Shown: positions 17,403-26,096 of the stretch, piece after piece
Numbering within the stretch: position 1 is the first letter of the stretch
Layout: each line of letters begins with the position of its first letter
From: Gemmatimonadota bacterium
GTDB lineage: Bacteria; Gemmatimonadota; Gemmatimonadetes; Gemmatimonadales; Gemmatimonadaceae
Direction of reading: 5' to 3'
DNA length: 33,284 bases
Assembly: GCA_947462095.1 (NCBI GenBank)
Contig: CANHNQ010000026.1
Location: 1-33,284 of the forward strand
Program-made: the position numbers and the translations under genes
The notes under the pieces: generated by a model
What the model was told of the DNA's origin: nothing
The model's input: only the letters and a program-made list of their open reading frames with translations
Databases searched by the model: none

Positions 17403-17522
17403 CGCTTGGGGGGCGTGTCACGACACCGCTGTACCGCCAGGGTCGCGGGCCAGCGGTGGCCGCGCTTCGTGCGTAGCCTGAGGCGTCCGGTCGCCTCGCC
17501 TCCACGTTCTCTCCGCCGTGCC

Positions 17523-19814
17523 ATGCCTCTCCCGCTCCCGATGATCGCGCCCCGTGCTCTCGCGTGGGCGGTGCTCGCCACCCTGGTGGCGCTCCCCCTG
17601 CAGCACGTGCGGGCCCAGGCGCCGATGGCTGCCTCCGCACGCGCGCGCCGCGAAGTGGTCGCCGCGAGGACCGGTGGCCCCATCCGCCTCGACGGTGTGC
17701 TCGATGAGCCCGTGTGGCGTACGGCCCAACCGGCAACCGACTTCATCCAGAGCGAGCCGCTCACGGGTCAACCCGCCACGGAGGCCACCGAGGTCTGGGT
17801 GGCATTCGATGACGGCAATCTCTATGTCGCCGCGAAGATGCACGACTCGCACCCCGGGGCGCTGCTGGTCACGGACATCAAGAAGGATTTCAAGGAAGAC
17901 GACCAGGACGACTTCGAGCTGCTGCTCGATACGTTTGGCGATCGGCGCAACGGCTACGTGTTCAGCACCAACGTGGAGGGGGCGCGCCACGACCGCCAAG
18001 TCGCGCTCGAAGGGCGCGAGGTCAATCAGAGTTGGGACGCGGTGTGGGAGGTGCGTACGCGCCGCTACGAAGGGGGCTGGATCGCCGAACTGCGCATTCC
18101 GTTCCGCGCGCTTCGGTTCGACAAGGCCGGTGCGACTGCGTGGGGCATCAACTTCTCGCGGCACGTGCGTCGCAAGAATGAAGTGGACTTCTGGTCGCCG
18201 GTGCCACGTGCGTTCAATCTCAATCGCATCTCACTCGCCGGCGATCTCGTCGGGTTGCAAACCGGCAAATCGGGACGGGACCTGCGCGTGAAGCCGTTCG
18301 TGGTGGGGAATACGATTCGTGATCTTGGCACGAAGGCGAAGCCGGCCCCCGCGTATGCGAGTCATGCGGAGGTGGGAGCGGACCTGAAGGCGGCGCTCAC
18401 GCCCGGATTGACGCTCGATGTCACGCTCAATCCCGACTTCGGGCAGGCCGAGGCGGATGAACAGCAGGTGAACCTCACGCAGTTTTCGCAGTTCTTTCCG
18501 GAGAAGCGGGATTTCTTTCTCGAGAACTCCGGCGTGTTCTACGTGGGCGATGCCGCCCGTAACAATCGGGTGAATCCCACGCCGACGCCTGATGAAGACA
18601 ACCTCCTCTTCTTCTCGCGGCGTATCGGGCTCAGCGCCTCCGGATTGCAGATCCCGATCGACGGTGGAGTGCGACTCACCGGCAAGCTCACCGAATCCAC
18701 GCGACTCGGCCTGCTGTCGATCTCCGAGCGCGGTGATGCACTGAACCCGCGGGCCAACTCCAGCGTGTTTCGCTTTCGGCAGAACCTTGGCCGGTCGGGC
18801 GGGGACATCGGGGTCTTTGCCATGCAGCGCGTGAATCTCGGCGGCGCGGACACGGGCGTACAGAACCGTCGCGGCGGGTATGCGAACCGCGTCTACGGTG
18901 TGGACAACAACATCCGGCTGTTTGGCAATCTCGATTGGAATTCGTACGTCGTGAAGACGGAGACGCCCGGGATTACCAAGGGTGACTACGCGTGGCGCAC
19001 CACGCTCAACCGGGAAGGGAACTTCTTCCACGTGAAGGGCGGTGTGATGCAACTGGGGTCGGGATTCCAGAACGATCTCGGGTTCTACCGCCGTACGGAC
19101 ATGCGGAAGTATCTGCTCGATACCGGCCTCCGCCCACGCTCGGCGTGGCTGCGGGCGCATGGGATCCGCGAACTGCATCCGCACGTCACCTGGGACTATC
19201 AGGAGGACTTGCAGGGGCGGATGGTGGCCAAGAAGCTGCACTCGGGCAACTCGTGGTTCTTCAATAACGGTGCGGTGTTCGAAATCGCGGTGAATCCCAC
19301 GTTCAATCGCCTCGATGCGCCGTTCCGCCCCAATCGCGCGATGGCCGCCCCGTTGGCCGCCGGCGGTTATGACTGGACGGAGTGGTCGCTGTACGGCGTC
19401 ACCGACCAGAGTCGGCCGGTGTCCGCGAATGTGCGATACCTGTTCGGTGGGCTGTACAACGGGACGCAGCGCACGGTCAACGGCTCGGTCACGCTGCGCG
19501 CCAATTACAAGCTGCGAGCGACGCTGGGACTGCAGCGAACGGCGGCCACGCTCACCCAGCCGAATCTCGCGTTCGTCAACAACGTGCTCACGGCCCGGGT
19601 GAACTACTCGTTCACGACCAGCATGTTCATCGACGCGCTGTCGCAGTACGACCAAACGACGAAGCAGTTCAATGCCAACGTGCGCTTTAACCTCATTCAC
19701 CATCCATTAAGCGACCTGTTCATCGTGTACAACGACCAGCGGATTCTCACGCCGGAAAGTCCGGTCACGGGGCGCGCGCTGATCGTGAAGTTTACGCAGA
19801 TGCTGGCGTTCTGA
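17523..19814 (+). CDS. DUF5916 outer-membrane protein with N-terminal CBM9-like domain
   Basis: The ORF opens at 17406, but the first 39 residues look non-coding. The ATG at 17523 gives a signal peptide (LAWAVLATLVALPLQHVRAQ) and a 763-residue product; ATG 17541 is an alternative. After the signal comes a carbohydrate-binding-family-9-like beta-sandwich (LDGVLDEPVWRTAQPATDFI, then VAFDDGNLYVAAKMHDSHPG). The long DUF5916 region includes DVTLNPDFGQAEADEQQVNL and FFPEKRDFFLENSGVF, both highly characteristic. The remaining ~400 residues alternate beta-strands like an outer-membrane barrel and end in an aromatic residue (KFTQMLAF). The ligand is unknown, and the CBM9-like fold alone does not prove carbohydrate binding. 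The 120-bp gap upstream has a short GGCCA/TGGCC stem but no clear promoter. Confidence 0.85.
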   Translation: MPLPLPMIAPRALAWAVLATLVALPLQHVRAQAPMAASARARREVVAARTGGPIRLDGVLDEPVWRTAQPATDFIQSEPLTGQPATEATEVWVAFDDGNLYVAAKMHDSHPGALLVTDIKKDFKEDDQDDFELLLDTFGDRRNGYVFSTNVEGARHDRQVALEGREVNQSWDAVWEVRTRRYEGGWIAELRIPFRALRFDKAGATAWGINFSRHVRRKNEVDFWSPVPRAFNLNRISLAGDLVGLQTGKSGRDLRVKPFVVGNTIRDLGTKAKPAPAYASHAEVGADLKAALTPGLTLDVTLNPDFGQAEADEQQVNLTQFSQFFPEKRDFFLENSGVFYVGDAARNNRVNPTPTPDEDNLLFFSRRIGLSASGLQIPIDGGVRLTGKLTESTRLGLLSISERGDALNPRANSSVFRFRQNLGRSGGDIGVFAMQRVNLGGADTGVQNRRGGYANRVYGVDNNIRLFGNLDWNSYVVKTETPGITKGDYAWRTTLNREGNFFHVKGGVMQLGSGFQNDLGFYRRTDMRKYLLDTGLRPRSAWLRAHGIRELHPHVTWDYQEDLQGRMVAKKLHSGNSWFFNNGAVFEIAVNPTFNRLDAPFRPNRAMAAPLAAGGYDWTEWSLYGVTDQSRPVSANVRYLFGGLYNGTQRTVNGSVTLRANYKLRATLGLQRTAATLTQPNLAFVNNVLTARVNYSFTTSMFIDALSQYDQTTKQFNANVRFNLIHHPLSDLFIVYNDQRILTPESPVTGRALIVKFTQMLAF

Positions 19815-19945
19815 GCTGCTGCGCGTACCGGGGGGCGGTGCTGCATGCACGGTTGGGTTGCCGGAACCCTCACTCTGTCCCAGATTCTCGCGTAGCACGT
19901 ACCGGCAGTTCTCGCGCGCCCACGATCGCCACCCGGCCCCTCGCT

Positions 19946-21064
19946 GTGTCATTTCCGCTCCGAACAGTTCTCCCCGCCGCCGCCATCCTGCTCGCCATCG
20001 GCTGCAGCAGTGATCGGACGTCTCCGACCGAAGCGTCGCTGAACGATGCGTTGCCGGCGCCCACCGTGACGGCCAGCAGCGTGCAGAGTGCGCTCGAGGT
20101 GGCGATGTCGCTCCCCGCCGACCTGCGCGGCAATGCGCCCGTGATCGCCCACGTGACGGTGTCGAACCGGTCGCGCGCCACGGTCGTCGTGCCGGACTGG
20201 CAGCTCCCTTCCGAGGAGATGGAAACGGCGCAGTTCGTGGTACGGCGCGACGGTCGGACCGTGTCGTTTGCCGAACCGCACATCAAGCGTGGTGCTTCGC
20301 AGGCCGTACCGATGATCCGCCTGGCGCCGGGCGTGGCGCTCAGCTACGACATCGAGCTCTCGCGCGCCTATGACTTTTCGCAGAACGGCGGCTATACGAT
20401 TGAATTCGTGAGCCGCGGCGCGAACGCCGGGCAGGCGCCCCTGCGTTCGACGGTGCAGGAGGTCCGGCTGGACGGACGCGGGGCCTCGCTGACGTCCGTG
20501 GGCCCGTCCGCCTTCGTTGGTCCGAACAGTGCGGCGTCGATCACGGCGCTTGCCTCGCTGCTCACCTACACGAAGTGCTCCTCGACCCAGCAGACGCAGG
20601 TCGCCACCGCGGTGGCGTCGGCGGCCACCTACGCGACGGCGGCCAAGAGCTACATGGCGGCCAACGTGCTGGGACAGCGCTACACGAAGTGGTTTGGGAC
20701 GGTCAGCGCTGCGAACGCGAACACGGTGAAGGCGCACTACGTGGCGATCGACGACGCCTTCGCGACCAAGCCGATCACGGTGGACTGCTCGTGCAGGAAG
20801 AACTACTACGCGTACGTCTATGCCAGTCAGCCGTATAAGATCTACGTGTGTAACGCGTTTTGGAGCGCCAAGAACGTCGGCACTGACTCCCGTGCCGGGA
20901 CGCTGATTCACGAGATGAGCCACTTTACCGTGGTCGCCGGTACCAGCGACTGGGCCTACGGGCAGTCGGCAGCGGCGAGCCTCGCTCTGAGCAACATCGC
21001 GAAGGCGATCAGCAACGCCGACAGTCATGAATATTTCGCCGAGAACACGCCACTACTGCCGTGA
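19946..21064 (+). CDS. M35-type (aspzincin/deuterolysin) metalloendopeptidase lipoprotein
   Basis: The start is taken at GTG 19946, giving 372 residues with a lipoprotein signal whose lipobox is LAIGC. The tracked start at 19838 (also GTG) adds 36 residues that look non-coding. The N-terminal ~150 residues resemble the M35 propeptide, with FVVRRDGRTVSF, a KRG motif and YDFSQNGGYTIEF. The catalytic domain has the HEMSH zinc motif (322-326) and the aspzincin GTSDWAYG with zinc-ligand D335, then NADSHEYFAEN near the end, as in deuterolysin and peptidyl-Lys endopeptidases. Several cysteines (TKCSST, VDCSCRKN, YVCNAF) could form disulfides. It is likely a surface or periplasmic protease made as a zymogen. 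The following gene overlaps its 3' end by 38 bp. Confidence 0.88.
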   Translation: MSFPLRTVLPAAAILLAIGCSSDRTSPTEASLNDALPAPTVTASSVQSALEVAMSLPADLRGNAPVIAHVTVSNRSRATVVVPDWQLPSEEMETAQFVVRRDGRTVSFAEPHIKRGASQAVPMIRLAPGVALSYDIELSRAYDFSQNGGYTIEFVSRGANAGQAPLRSTVQEVRLDGRGASLTSVGPSAFVGPNSAASITALASLLTYTKCSSTQQTQVATAVASAATYATAAKSYMAANVLGQRYTKWFGTVSAANANTVKAHYVAIDDAFATKPITVDCSCRKNYYAYVYASQPYKIYVCNAFWSAKNVGTDSRAGTLIHEMSHFTVVAGTSDWAYGQSAAASLALSNIAKAISNADSHEYFAENTPLLP

Positions 21065-21599
21065 CCTCGTCGCGCGGCAGTACCGACGACGCGTTGCCCG
21101 GCTCGCGGTACTGCTCGTGACGGTGTCCTCCGGGGCTGGGGCCATTCCCGCCCCTCCCTCGGTCGCGTGTGAACTCCGTGTGATGCCGAGCGCCGTAACC
21201 GGTGCACCCGTACTGCTCACCATGCGTCTGCGCAACACGGGCACGTCGGTGCTGCACCTGCTCACCTGGGGCACGCCGTTCGAAGACGCGTGGTTTCAGC
21301 CCTTCGTGGTGCTTCGGCAGGGGGGGCGCACGTTGCCCTTCGGCGGAGCCTCGGTGAAGCGCGGGGAGCCGGCGGCCGATGAGTATCTGCGATTCTCCGC
21401 GGGGCAGACGCGGCAGGCAAGTCTCGATCTCGCGGATGTGTTCGACCTGTCGGCGCCTGGGCGCTACGACGTGGAGCCACGGGTGGTGCTGCATGATGTC
21501 GTGGCCGCGCCCGGCCGTCCGCCGCGCCCACGTGCGCACCATCGTGCGCTCGAACTGGCATGCAGGCGCGTGTCTTTCGAGATCACACGGGCGCGCTAG
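21027..21599 (+). CDS. Stand-alone M35-propeptide-like exported protein
   Basis: A 190-residue protein with a long basic n-region and a hydrophobic stretch (LAVLLVTVSSGAGA), so probably exported. Its body matches the propeptide of the adjacent M35 protease position by position: APVLL against APVIA, FVVLRQGGRTLPF against FVVRRDGRTVSF, SVKRG against HIKRG, and FDLSAPGRYDVE against YDFSQNGGYTIE. It has no HExxH and no catalytic domain, and the frame is intact. The gene begins 38 bp inside the end of the M35 gene, so the two are co-transcribed. A role as a trans-acting chaperone, inhibitor or immunity-like partner of the protease is inference. The stop (TAG) shares the palindrome CTAG with the convergent mobA stop. 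The alternative is a protease remnant kept by chance. Confidence 0.75.
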   Translation: MNISPRTRHYCRDLVARQYRRRVARLAVLLVTVSSGAGAIPAPPSVACELRVMPSAVTGAPVLLTMRLRNTGTSVLHLLTWGTPFEDAWFQPFVVLRQGGRTLPFGGASVKRGEPAADEYLRFSAGQTRQASLDLADVFDLSAPGRYDVEPRVVLHDVVAAPGRPPRPRAHHRALELACRRVSFEITRAR

Positions 21600-22165
21600 T
21601 GGTGGCTGCTGCGGTTCCGATTTTCCAGGATCTGCGGCGTTCGCGGCGCGAGCCGGTGCAGTGCGCACTGGCCCAGTATGCGACGGGCGCTGAACTCACC
21701 GCTGCTGAACGCCCGCAGGAACCGTTGCTGCGCCGCCGGTTCCCAGAGCGCGATCATCGGCTCGATCACGGCCGTCTCGGCATTGAGATAGGCGATCGCC
21801 TCGTGCTCGGCGCCGCGGGCCGCCACCAGACACCGCAGATCCTGCGCTTCGAGATTGGGGTAGTCACAGCCGATCACGAGCCACGCGCTGCTGCCGCCGC
21901 GGGAAAACGCGGCGTGTAATCCGCTGGCTGGACCGTGCCCCGGCACGGTATCCAGAATGGCGCGGTCGCCAAGCTCCCAGTCGACAGCCTGCGTGGCACT
22001 GCATGACCAGAACGGCTCGGCGCCGCATTCCCGCAGCCGTTCCGCCGCGATCCGCCACTGCGGCGCGCTGTGATACGCGATGGCGGCCTTGTCGCGCCCC
22101 ATCCGCGAACTCGCCCCGCCGGTGAGCACCAGCCCCTGGAGCGGGGGCAGCGCGCTCTCAGGCAT
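21596..22165 (-). CDS. mobA: Molybdenum cofactor guanylyltransferase
   Basis: The 189-residue product is close to the 194 of E. coli MobA. LTGGASSRMGRDKAA is the nucleotide-binding signature (LxGGxSxRMGxDK) near the N-terminus, and LVIGCDYPNLEAQDL matches the conserved metal-binding aspartate region. It transfers GMP from GTP to Mo-molybdopterin to make MGD and bis-MGD, the cofactor form used by formate dehydrogenases of the DMSO reductase family. The ATG at 22165 overlaps the end of the dehydrogenase gene by 8 nt (ATGCCTGA), which suggests coupled translation; the tracked GTG at 22189 is less likely. The stop codon shares CTAG with the convergent propeptide-like gene. Confidence 0.92.
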   Translation of the reverse strand: MPESALPPLQGLVLTGGASSRMGRDKAAIAYHSAPQWRIAAERLRECGAEPFWSCSATQAVDWELGDRAILDTVPGHGPASGLHAAFSRGGSSAWLVIGCDYPNLEAQDLRCLVAARGAEHEAIAYLNAETAVIEPMIALWEPAAQQRFLRAFSSGEFSARRILGQCALHRLAPRTPQILENRNRSSHH

Positions 22166-24458
22166 CTGCCGTCGAACGCGTCGCTGCACGCGCGAGGGAG
22201 ATGATCACCGACTTCGACGTGGGCGTCCGGCTGCCGGCCGCCACGCTGTCGATCGGTACGAGCACATTCGTCTCGGGGAAATAGGTGGCGGCACAACCGC
22301 GGGGAATCGCATACGTCACGATCCGGAAGTTCCGGGCGCATCGCTGCACGCCACGGAAGTGACTCACCAGATCCACGGCGTCACCATCGGCAAATCCCTG
22401 CGCTGCGATGTCGTCGGCGTTGAGCAGCACCACGCGGCGGCCGTTGCTGATACCGCGATAGCGGTCGTCGAGGCCATAAATGGTGGTGTTGAACTGATCG
22501 TGCGAGCGAATGGTCATCATCACCAGCTGACCGGGCGCGATCTCCACGCGCGGAATCGCATGCACCGTGAACTGCGCCCGGCCGCTCGCCGTGGCAAACT
22601 CGCGACGGTCACGCACCGCATGCGGCAGGGCGAAGCCGCCCGGTTCGCGCACGCGCGCATTCATGTTGTCGAAGCCGGGAATCACGCGCGCGATCCGGTC
22701 GCGAATCGTGTCGTAGTCGGCCACGAAACCGCTCCAGTCCACGCCAAGCGTGGTTTGCGCGATGCCGGCGACGATCGCCGGTTCGCTGCGCAAGTGATCG
22801 GACGCCGGCGCCAGATGCCCATGCGAGCCGTGCACGATCCCCATGGAGTCTTCCACGGTGATCACCTGCGCGCCTCCCTGTTGCAGGTCGCGTTCGGTGC
22901 GGCCAAGGCAGGGGAGGATCAGCGCGTGCTCGCCGGTGATGAGATGCGAGCGATTCAGTTTCGTCGACACCTGCACGGTGAGTCGGCACTGCCGAAGCGC
23001 CTGCGCCGTGTACGCGGTGTCGGGCGTCGCGGACAGGAAGTTGCCGCCCAACGCCACGAACACGTGCGCGCGCTGTTCGTGCATCGCTTCGATGGCATGG
23101 ACCACGTCGAAGCCATGCTCGGCCGGCGGCACAAAGTCGAACTCCGTACCCAGACGGCTCAGGAACTGCTGCGTGGGACGCTCCCAGATGCCCATGGTGC
23201 GATCACCCTGCACGTTGCTGTGTCCGCGCACGGGGCAGGCGCCGGCGCCCGGGCGTCCCACGTGACCGCCCAGCAGCAGGAGATTCACGATCTCCTTGAT
23301 GTTCGCCACCGCATTCTCATGCTGCGTGACACCCATGGCCCAGCAGCAGATCATGGCCTTCGACGACGCGATCACCGCGGCCAAGGCACGAATGCGCGCT
23401 TCCTCGATGCCGGCGCTCTCGGTGATGGCATCCCAGGACTCGGCCGCCAGATCGTTGCAGTACGCGTCGAACCCGTCGGTGTAGTCGCGGATGAAGGCGT
23501 GGTCGATGCACGCCGGATGCGATTCGATGATCGCCTTCTGGATGCCCTTCAGCAGCGCCACGTCGCCGTTGATGCGCACGGGCAGGAAGTCGGTGGCGAG
23601 CGCCGTACCGGCACCCAGCACACCAGAGACCTCCTGCGGATGCTTGAATCGCTTGAGCCCTGACTCTTCGAGCGGATTGATACTCACGATGCGACAGCCG
23701 CGCCGGGCGGCGCGTTGCAGCGTCGAGAGCATGCGCGGATGGTTCGTGCCGGGGTTCTGCCCGATCACGAGGATGCAGTCCGCGACCTCAAAGTCGGCCA
23801 GCGACACCGTGCCTTTGCCGGTGCCCAGCGTTTCGAGCATCCCCACGCCGCTCGACTCGTGGCACATGTTCGAGCAGTCGGGGAGGTTGTTGGTGCCGAA
23901 CTGCCGCACGAACAGCTGGTAGAGAAACGCGGCTTCGTTGCTCGTGCGTCCCGACGTGTAGAACACGGCCTCGTTGGGTGAGCCCAGCGCACGCAGTTCG
24001 CGTCCGATGACATCGAACGCCGCATCCCAGCTGATGGGCTCGTAGTGGGTCGCGCCCTTAGGCAGGTACATCGGCTCGGTCAGGCGGCCACGCTTGCCCA
24101 GCCAGTAATCACTCTGTTCGGCCAGCTCCGCCACTGCGTGTTCCGCGAAGAACGCCCGGGTCACACGCTCCCGTGTGGCTTCTTCGGCCACGGCCTTCGC
24201 GCCATTCTCGCAGAACTCGAAGCGGGAGCGTTCGCCGTCAGGATCCGGCCACGCGCATCCCGGGCAGTCGTAGCCCGCTTCCTGATTCAGGTCGAGGAGC
24301 GACGACACGGTGCGCGACACACCCATCTGCTTGATGGCCATGGTGAGCGCGACCGTGACGGCCGGCAGCCCACCGGATGACTCGGACGGACGGCCTACGC
24401 GCACGGCCGGGTCGAGCACCTCGGGGCTGAGGAACGACGGGTTGCCGTGGTCGCTCAT
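22158..24458 (-). CDS. FdhF/YdeP-type molybdopterin oxidoreductase (formate dehydrogenase-like alpha subunit)
   Basis: The 766-residue product starts at the ATG overlapping the fdhD stop (ATGA). The YdeP-family hallmark CPGCAWPDP lies at residues 65-73, followed by FEFCENGAKAV, where three cysteines could hold an iron-sulfur cluster. SNMCHESSGVG (about 197-207) aligns with the selenocysteine region of E. coli FdhF; here Cys199 is the presumed Mo ligand and no in-frame TGA occurs. GQNPGTNHPRML and WAMGVTQHENAVANI are conserved molybdopterin-binding regions, and PVRGHSNVQGDRTMG is typical of the family. No Tat signal is seen, so it is probably cytoplasmic. It sits between fdhD and mobA. Formate oxidation is the family-based guess; YdeP-like proteins are poorly characterised and the electron partner is not in the window. 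Confidence 0.88.
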   Translation of the reverse strand: MSDHGNPSFLSPEVLDPAVRVGRPSESSGGLPAVTVALTMAIKQMGVSRTVSSLLDLNQEAGYDCPGCAWPDPDGERSRFEFCENGAKAVAEEATRERVTRAFFAEHAVAELAEQSDYWLGKRGRLTEPMYLPKGATHYEPISWDAAFDVIGRELRALGSPNEAVFYTSGRTSNEAAFLYQLFVRQFGTNNLPDCSNMCHESSGVGMLETLGTGKGTVSLADFEVADCILVIGQNPGTNHPRMLSTLQRAARRGCRIVSINPLEESGLKRFKHPQEVSGVLGAGTALATDFLPVRINGDVALLKGIQKAIIESHPACIDHAFIRDYTDGFDAYCNDLAAESWDAITESAGIEEARIRALAAVIASSKAMICCWAMGVTQHENAVANIKEIVNLLLLGGHVGRPGAGACPVRGHSNVQGDRTMGIWERPTQQFLSRLGTEFDFVPPAEHGFDVVHAIEAMHEQRAHVFVALGGNFLSATPDTAYTAQALRQCRLTVQVSTKLNRSHLITGEHALILPCLGRTERDLQQGGAQVITVEDSMGIVHGSHGHLAPASDHLRSEPAIVAGIAQTTLGVDWSGFVADYDTIRDRIARVIPGFDNMNARVREPGGFALPHAVRDRREFATASGRAQFTVHAIPRVEIAPGQLVMMTIRSHDQFNTTIYGLDDRYRGISNGRRVVLLNADDIAAQGFADGDAVDLVSHFRGVQRCARNFRIVTYAIPRGCAATYFPETNVLVPIDSVAAGSRTPTSKSVIISLARAATRSTADA

Positions 24459-25282
24459 GGGGGACCTCCGCGAAGACGCCACGCGCCACTGTACACGTTG
24501 AATCGTTCACCGCGCACGAAGCCCAGCAGCGTGAGGTCGAATCGCTGCGCGAGCTCCACGGCCAGGCTGGACGGCGCCCCGACGGCGGCGATCATGGGGA
24601 TGCCGGCGGCGAGCGCCTTCTGCACGAGCTCGAAGCTGGCGCGTCCGCTCAGGAAGAGCAGGGTCCGGCCCAGCGGCGTGCGTCCCTGCAGAAACTGCGC
24701 GCCGAGCAGCTTGTCGACGGCGTTGTGCCGACCGACGTCTTCGCGAATGTCCACGATCGTCCCCTCTGCATCGAAGAGCGCGGCGGCGTGCAGACCGCCG
24801 GTCTGATCGAAGACCGCCTGCCGCGCACGCAATCGATCGGACAAGAGCGGCAGCGTGTCCACGGCGAAGGAGAACACGTCCCGCGCGATGCGCTGCAGTC
24901 CTGGCACTTCCAGCGCGTCGAGCGACGACTTCCCGCATACCCCGCAGCTGGAGGTGGCGTAGAAGTGCCGCTCCATGGAGGGCCACGGGACCCGCGTCTG
25001 ATCCGCGAGGTGCACCGTGACCACGTGGTCGCCGTCCTGCGTGATCGACGCGATCTCGTGCGCGGCGTGCACCAGCCCTTCGGTGAGCAGGAACCCGGCG
25101 GCGAGTTCGCGATCGTGCCCCGGCGTGCGCATGGTGATCGACAAGCTGCGGGTGCCGCGCGCGGCGCCGTCGGTCGCATCGAGCCGGATCTCGAGCGGCT
25201 CCTCGAGCGCGACATCATCGCGCGTTTCACGCGACGTCGCGCCGTCGAATCGGGTGATCGTGATGGCGCGGCTCTGCGGCAT
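24455..25282 (-). CDS. fdhD: Formate dehydrogenase accessory sulfurtransferase FdhD
   Basis: The 275-residue protein carries TSSCGVCGKSS, whose CxxC cysteines carry the sulfur passed from the cysteine desulfurase to the Mo cofactor of formate dehydrogenase. ELAAGFLLTEG and DVGRHNAVDKLLG are further FdhD signatures. It has an unusually clear Shine-Dalgarno for this window: AGGAG (25290-25294) seven bases upstream of the ATG and overlapping the TAG stop of the DUF1080 gene. Its own stop overlaps the dehydrogenase start by 4 nt. The gene order fdhD, dehydrogenase, mobA is functionally coherent. Confidence 0.95.
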   Translation of the reverse strand: MPQSRAITITRFDGATSRETRDDVALEEPLEIRLDATDGAARGTRSLSITMRTPGHDRELAAGFLLTEGLVHAAHEIASITQDGDHVVTVHLADQTRVPWPSMERHFYATSSCGVCGKSSLDALEVPGLQRIARDVFSFAVDTLPLLSDRLRARQAVFDQTGGLHAAALFDAEGTIVDIREDVGRHNAVDKLLGAQFLQGRTPLGRTLLFLSGRASFELVQKALAAGIPMIAAVGAPSSLAVELAQRFDLTLLGFVRGERFNVYSGAWRLRGGPP

Positions 25283-25292
25283 CAGGGAACTC

Positions 25293-26036
25293 CTACTTCA
25301 GCTCGCGGATCTTGATGTTCCGCATCGACAGCTCGCCGTTGTGATCGCCTTGAATGGCGATGAACCCCTTCTTCGCCATGCCGAAATCGGCGAACGGCGC
25401 AAACTTGAGCGGCTTCTTGGCGGGATCCTTCGGATCGCCACGCAGCTTGAGCAGCCACTCCGGCGACCACAGCTCGTACTGTGCGATGAGCTGCCCGTTC
25501 AGCCAATGCTCCACGTGCGGGCCCTTGAGCACCAGACGCGTGGTGTTCCACTCGCCGGCGCGATGCACGACGCCACGCTTTGACGGATAGAAGCCGTACA
25601 CCGCCGCCACCGAGGTGAGAGGGTTGCGGCTGTCCGGCGTGAGCGAGTCTTCCGCCAGCTGATATTCCGGGGCGCTCCAGTACACCTTCGTTTCCTTCTC
25701 GGTCGCGCGATAGAAGATGCCGGCGTTACCGCCCAGCTGGATCTTCCAGTCGAGCATGAGCTCGAAATCGCCGTACTGCTCGCGCGTCACGATGTCGTTG
25801 GTGGTCTTCACCTTGGTCATCGTCCCATTCACCGCCATCCACTCCGGTGGCAGATCCGCCTGCTGGTATCCGCGCCAGGCCGCCAGCGACGTGCCGTCGA
25901 AGAGCAGCCGCCATCCGGCCTGCTTCTCAGCCGCCGAGAGCGTGTTGGCCGGCGCCGTTGGCGGCACGGACTGCGCGAGCGAGACAGTGCTCGTGAACAT
26001 CACGAGCGCGGCAAGAGAGAGCAGGCGACGGGTCAT
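25293..26036 (-). CDS. Exported DUF1080 (3-keto-disaccharide hydrolase-like) protein
   Basis: A 247-residue protein with a signal peptide (LLSLAALVMFTSTVSLAQ). The DUF1080 fold, a concanavalin-like beta-jelly roll, is recognised from GWRLLFDGTSLAAWRG near the N-terminus, GDFELMLDWKIQLGGNAGIF in the middle and GFIAIQGDHNGELSMRNIKI at the C-terminus. Pfam annotates this family as 3-keto-disaccharide hydrolase; many members are uncharacterised secreted proteins of Planctomycetes, Bacteroidota and Gemmatimonadota. It ends 10 bp before fdhD and starts 60 bp after the symporter gene. A link to the formate dehydrogenase block is not obvious and may be only co-transcription. TTTACA (5 of 6 to -35) occurs upstream but lacks a good -10. 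Confidence 0.85.
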   Translation of the reverse strand: MTRRLLSLAALVMFTSTVSLAQSVPPTAPANTLSAAEKQAGWRLLFDGTSLAAWRGYQQADLPPEWMAVNGTMTKVKTTNDIVTREQYGDFELMLDWKIQLGGNAGIFYRATEKETKVYWSAPEYQLAEDSLTPDSRNPLTSVAAVYGFYPSKRGVVHRAGEWNTTRLVLKGPHVEHWLNGQLIAQYELWSPEWLLKLRGDPKDPAKKPLKFAPFADFGMAKKGFIAIQGDHNGELSMRNIKIRELK

Positions 26037-26096
26037 GGCTGGCCGACAGTGCGATGAAAGGGCGGGAACGGTATGTAAAGATTGGGGCGCCGGCGG

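Noticed and set aside
18231-19703. 490-aa minus-strand ORF
   Set aside because: Shadow of the DUF5916 gene.
22080-23663. 527-aa plus-strand ORF
   Set aside because: Shadow of the molybdopterin oxidoreductase gene; His/Arg-rich with no domain.
23850-23890. Selenocysteine (TGA) at the formate dehydrogenase active site
   Set aside because: The codon at the Mo-ligand position encodes Cys (SNMCHES); no in-frame TGA or SECIS-like need.
24456-24482. Upstream start of the oxidoreductase (MASSRRSP extension)
   Set aside because: The ATGA overlap with fdhD at 24458 is the more natural start, and the extension would lie inside fdhD.
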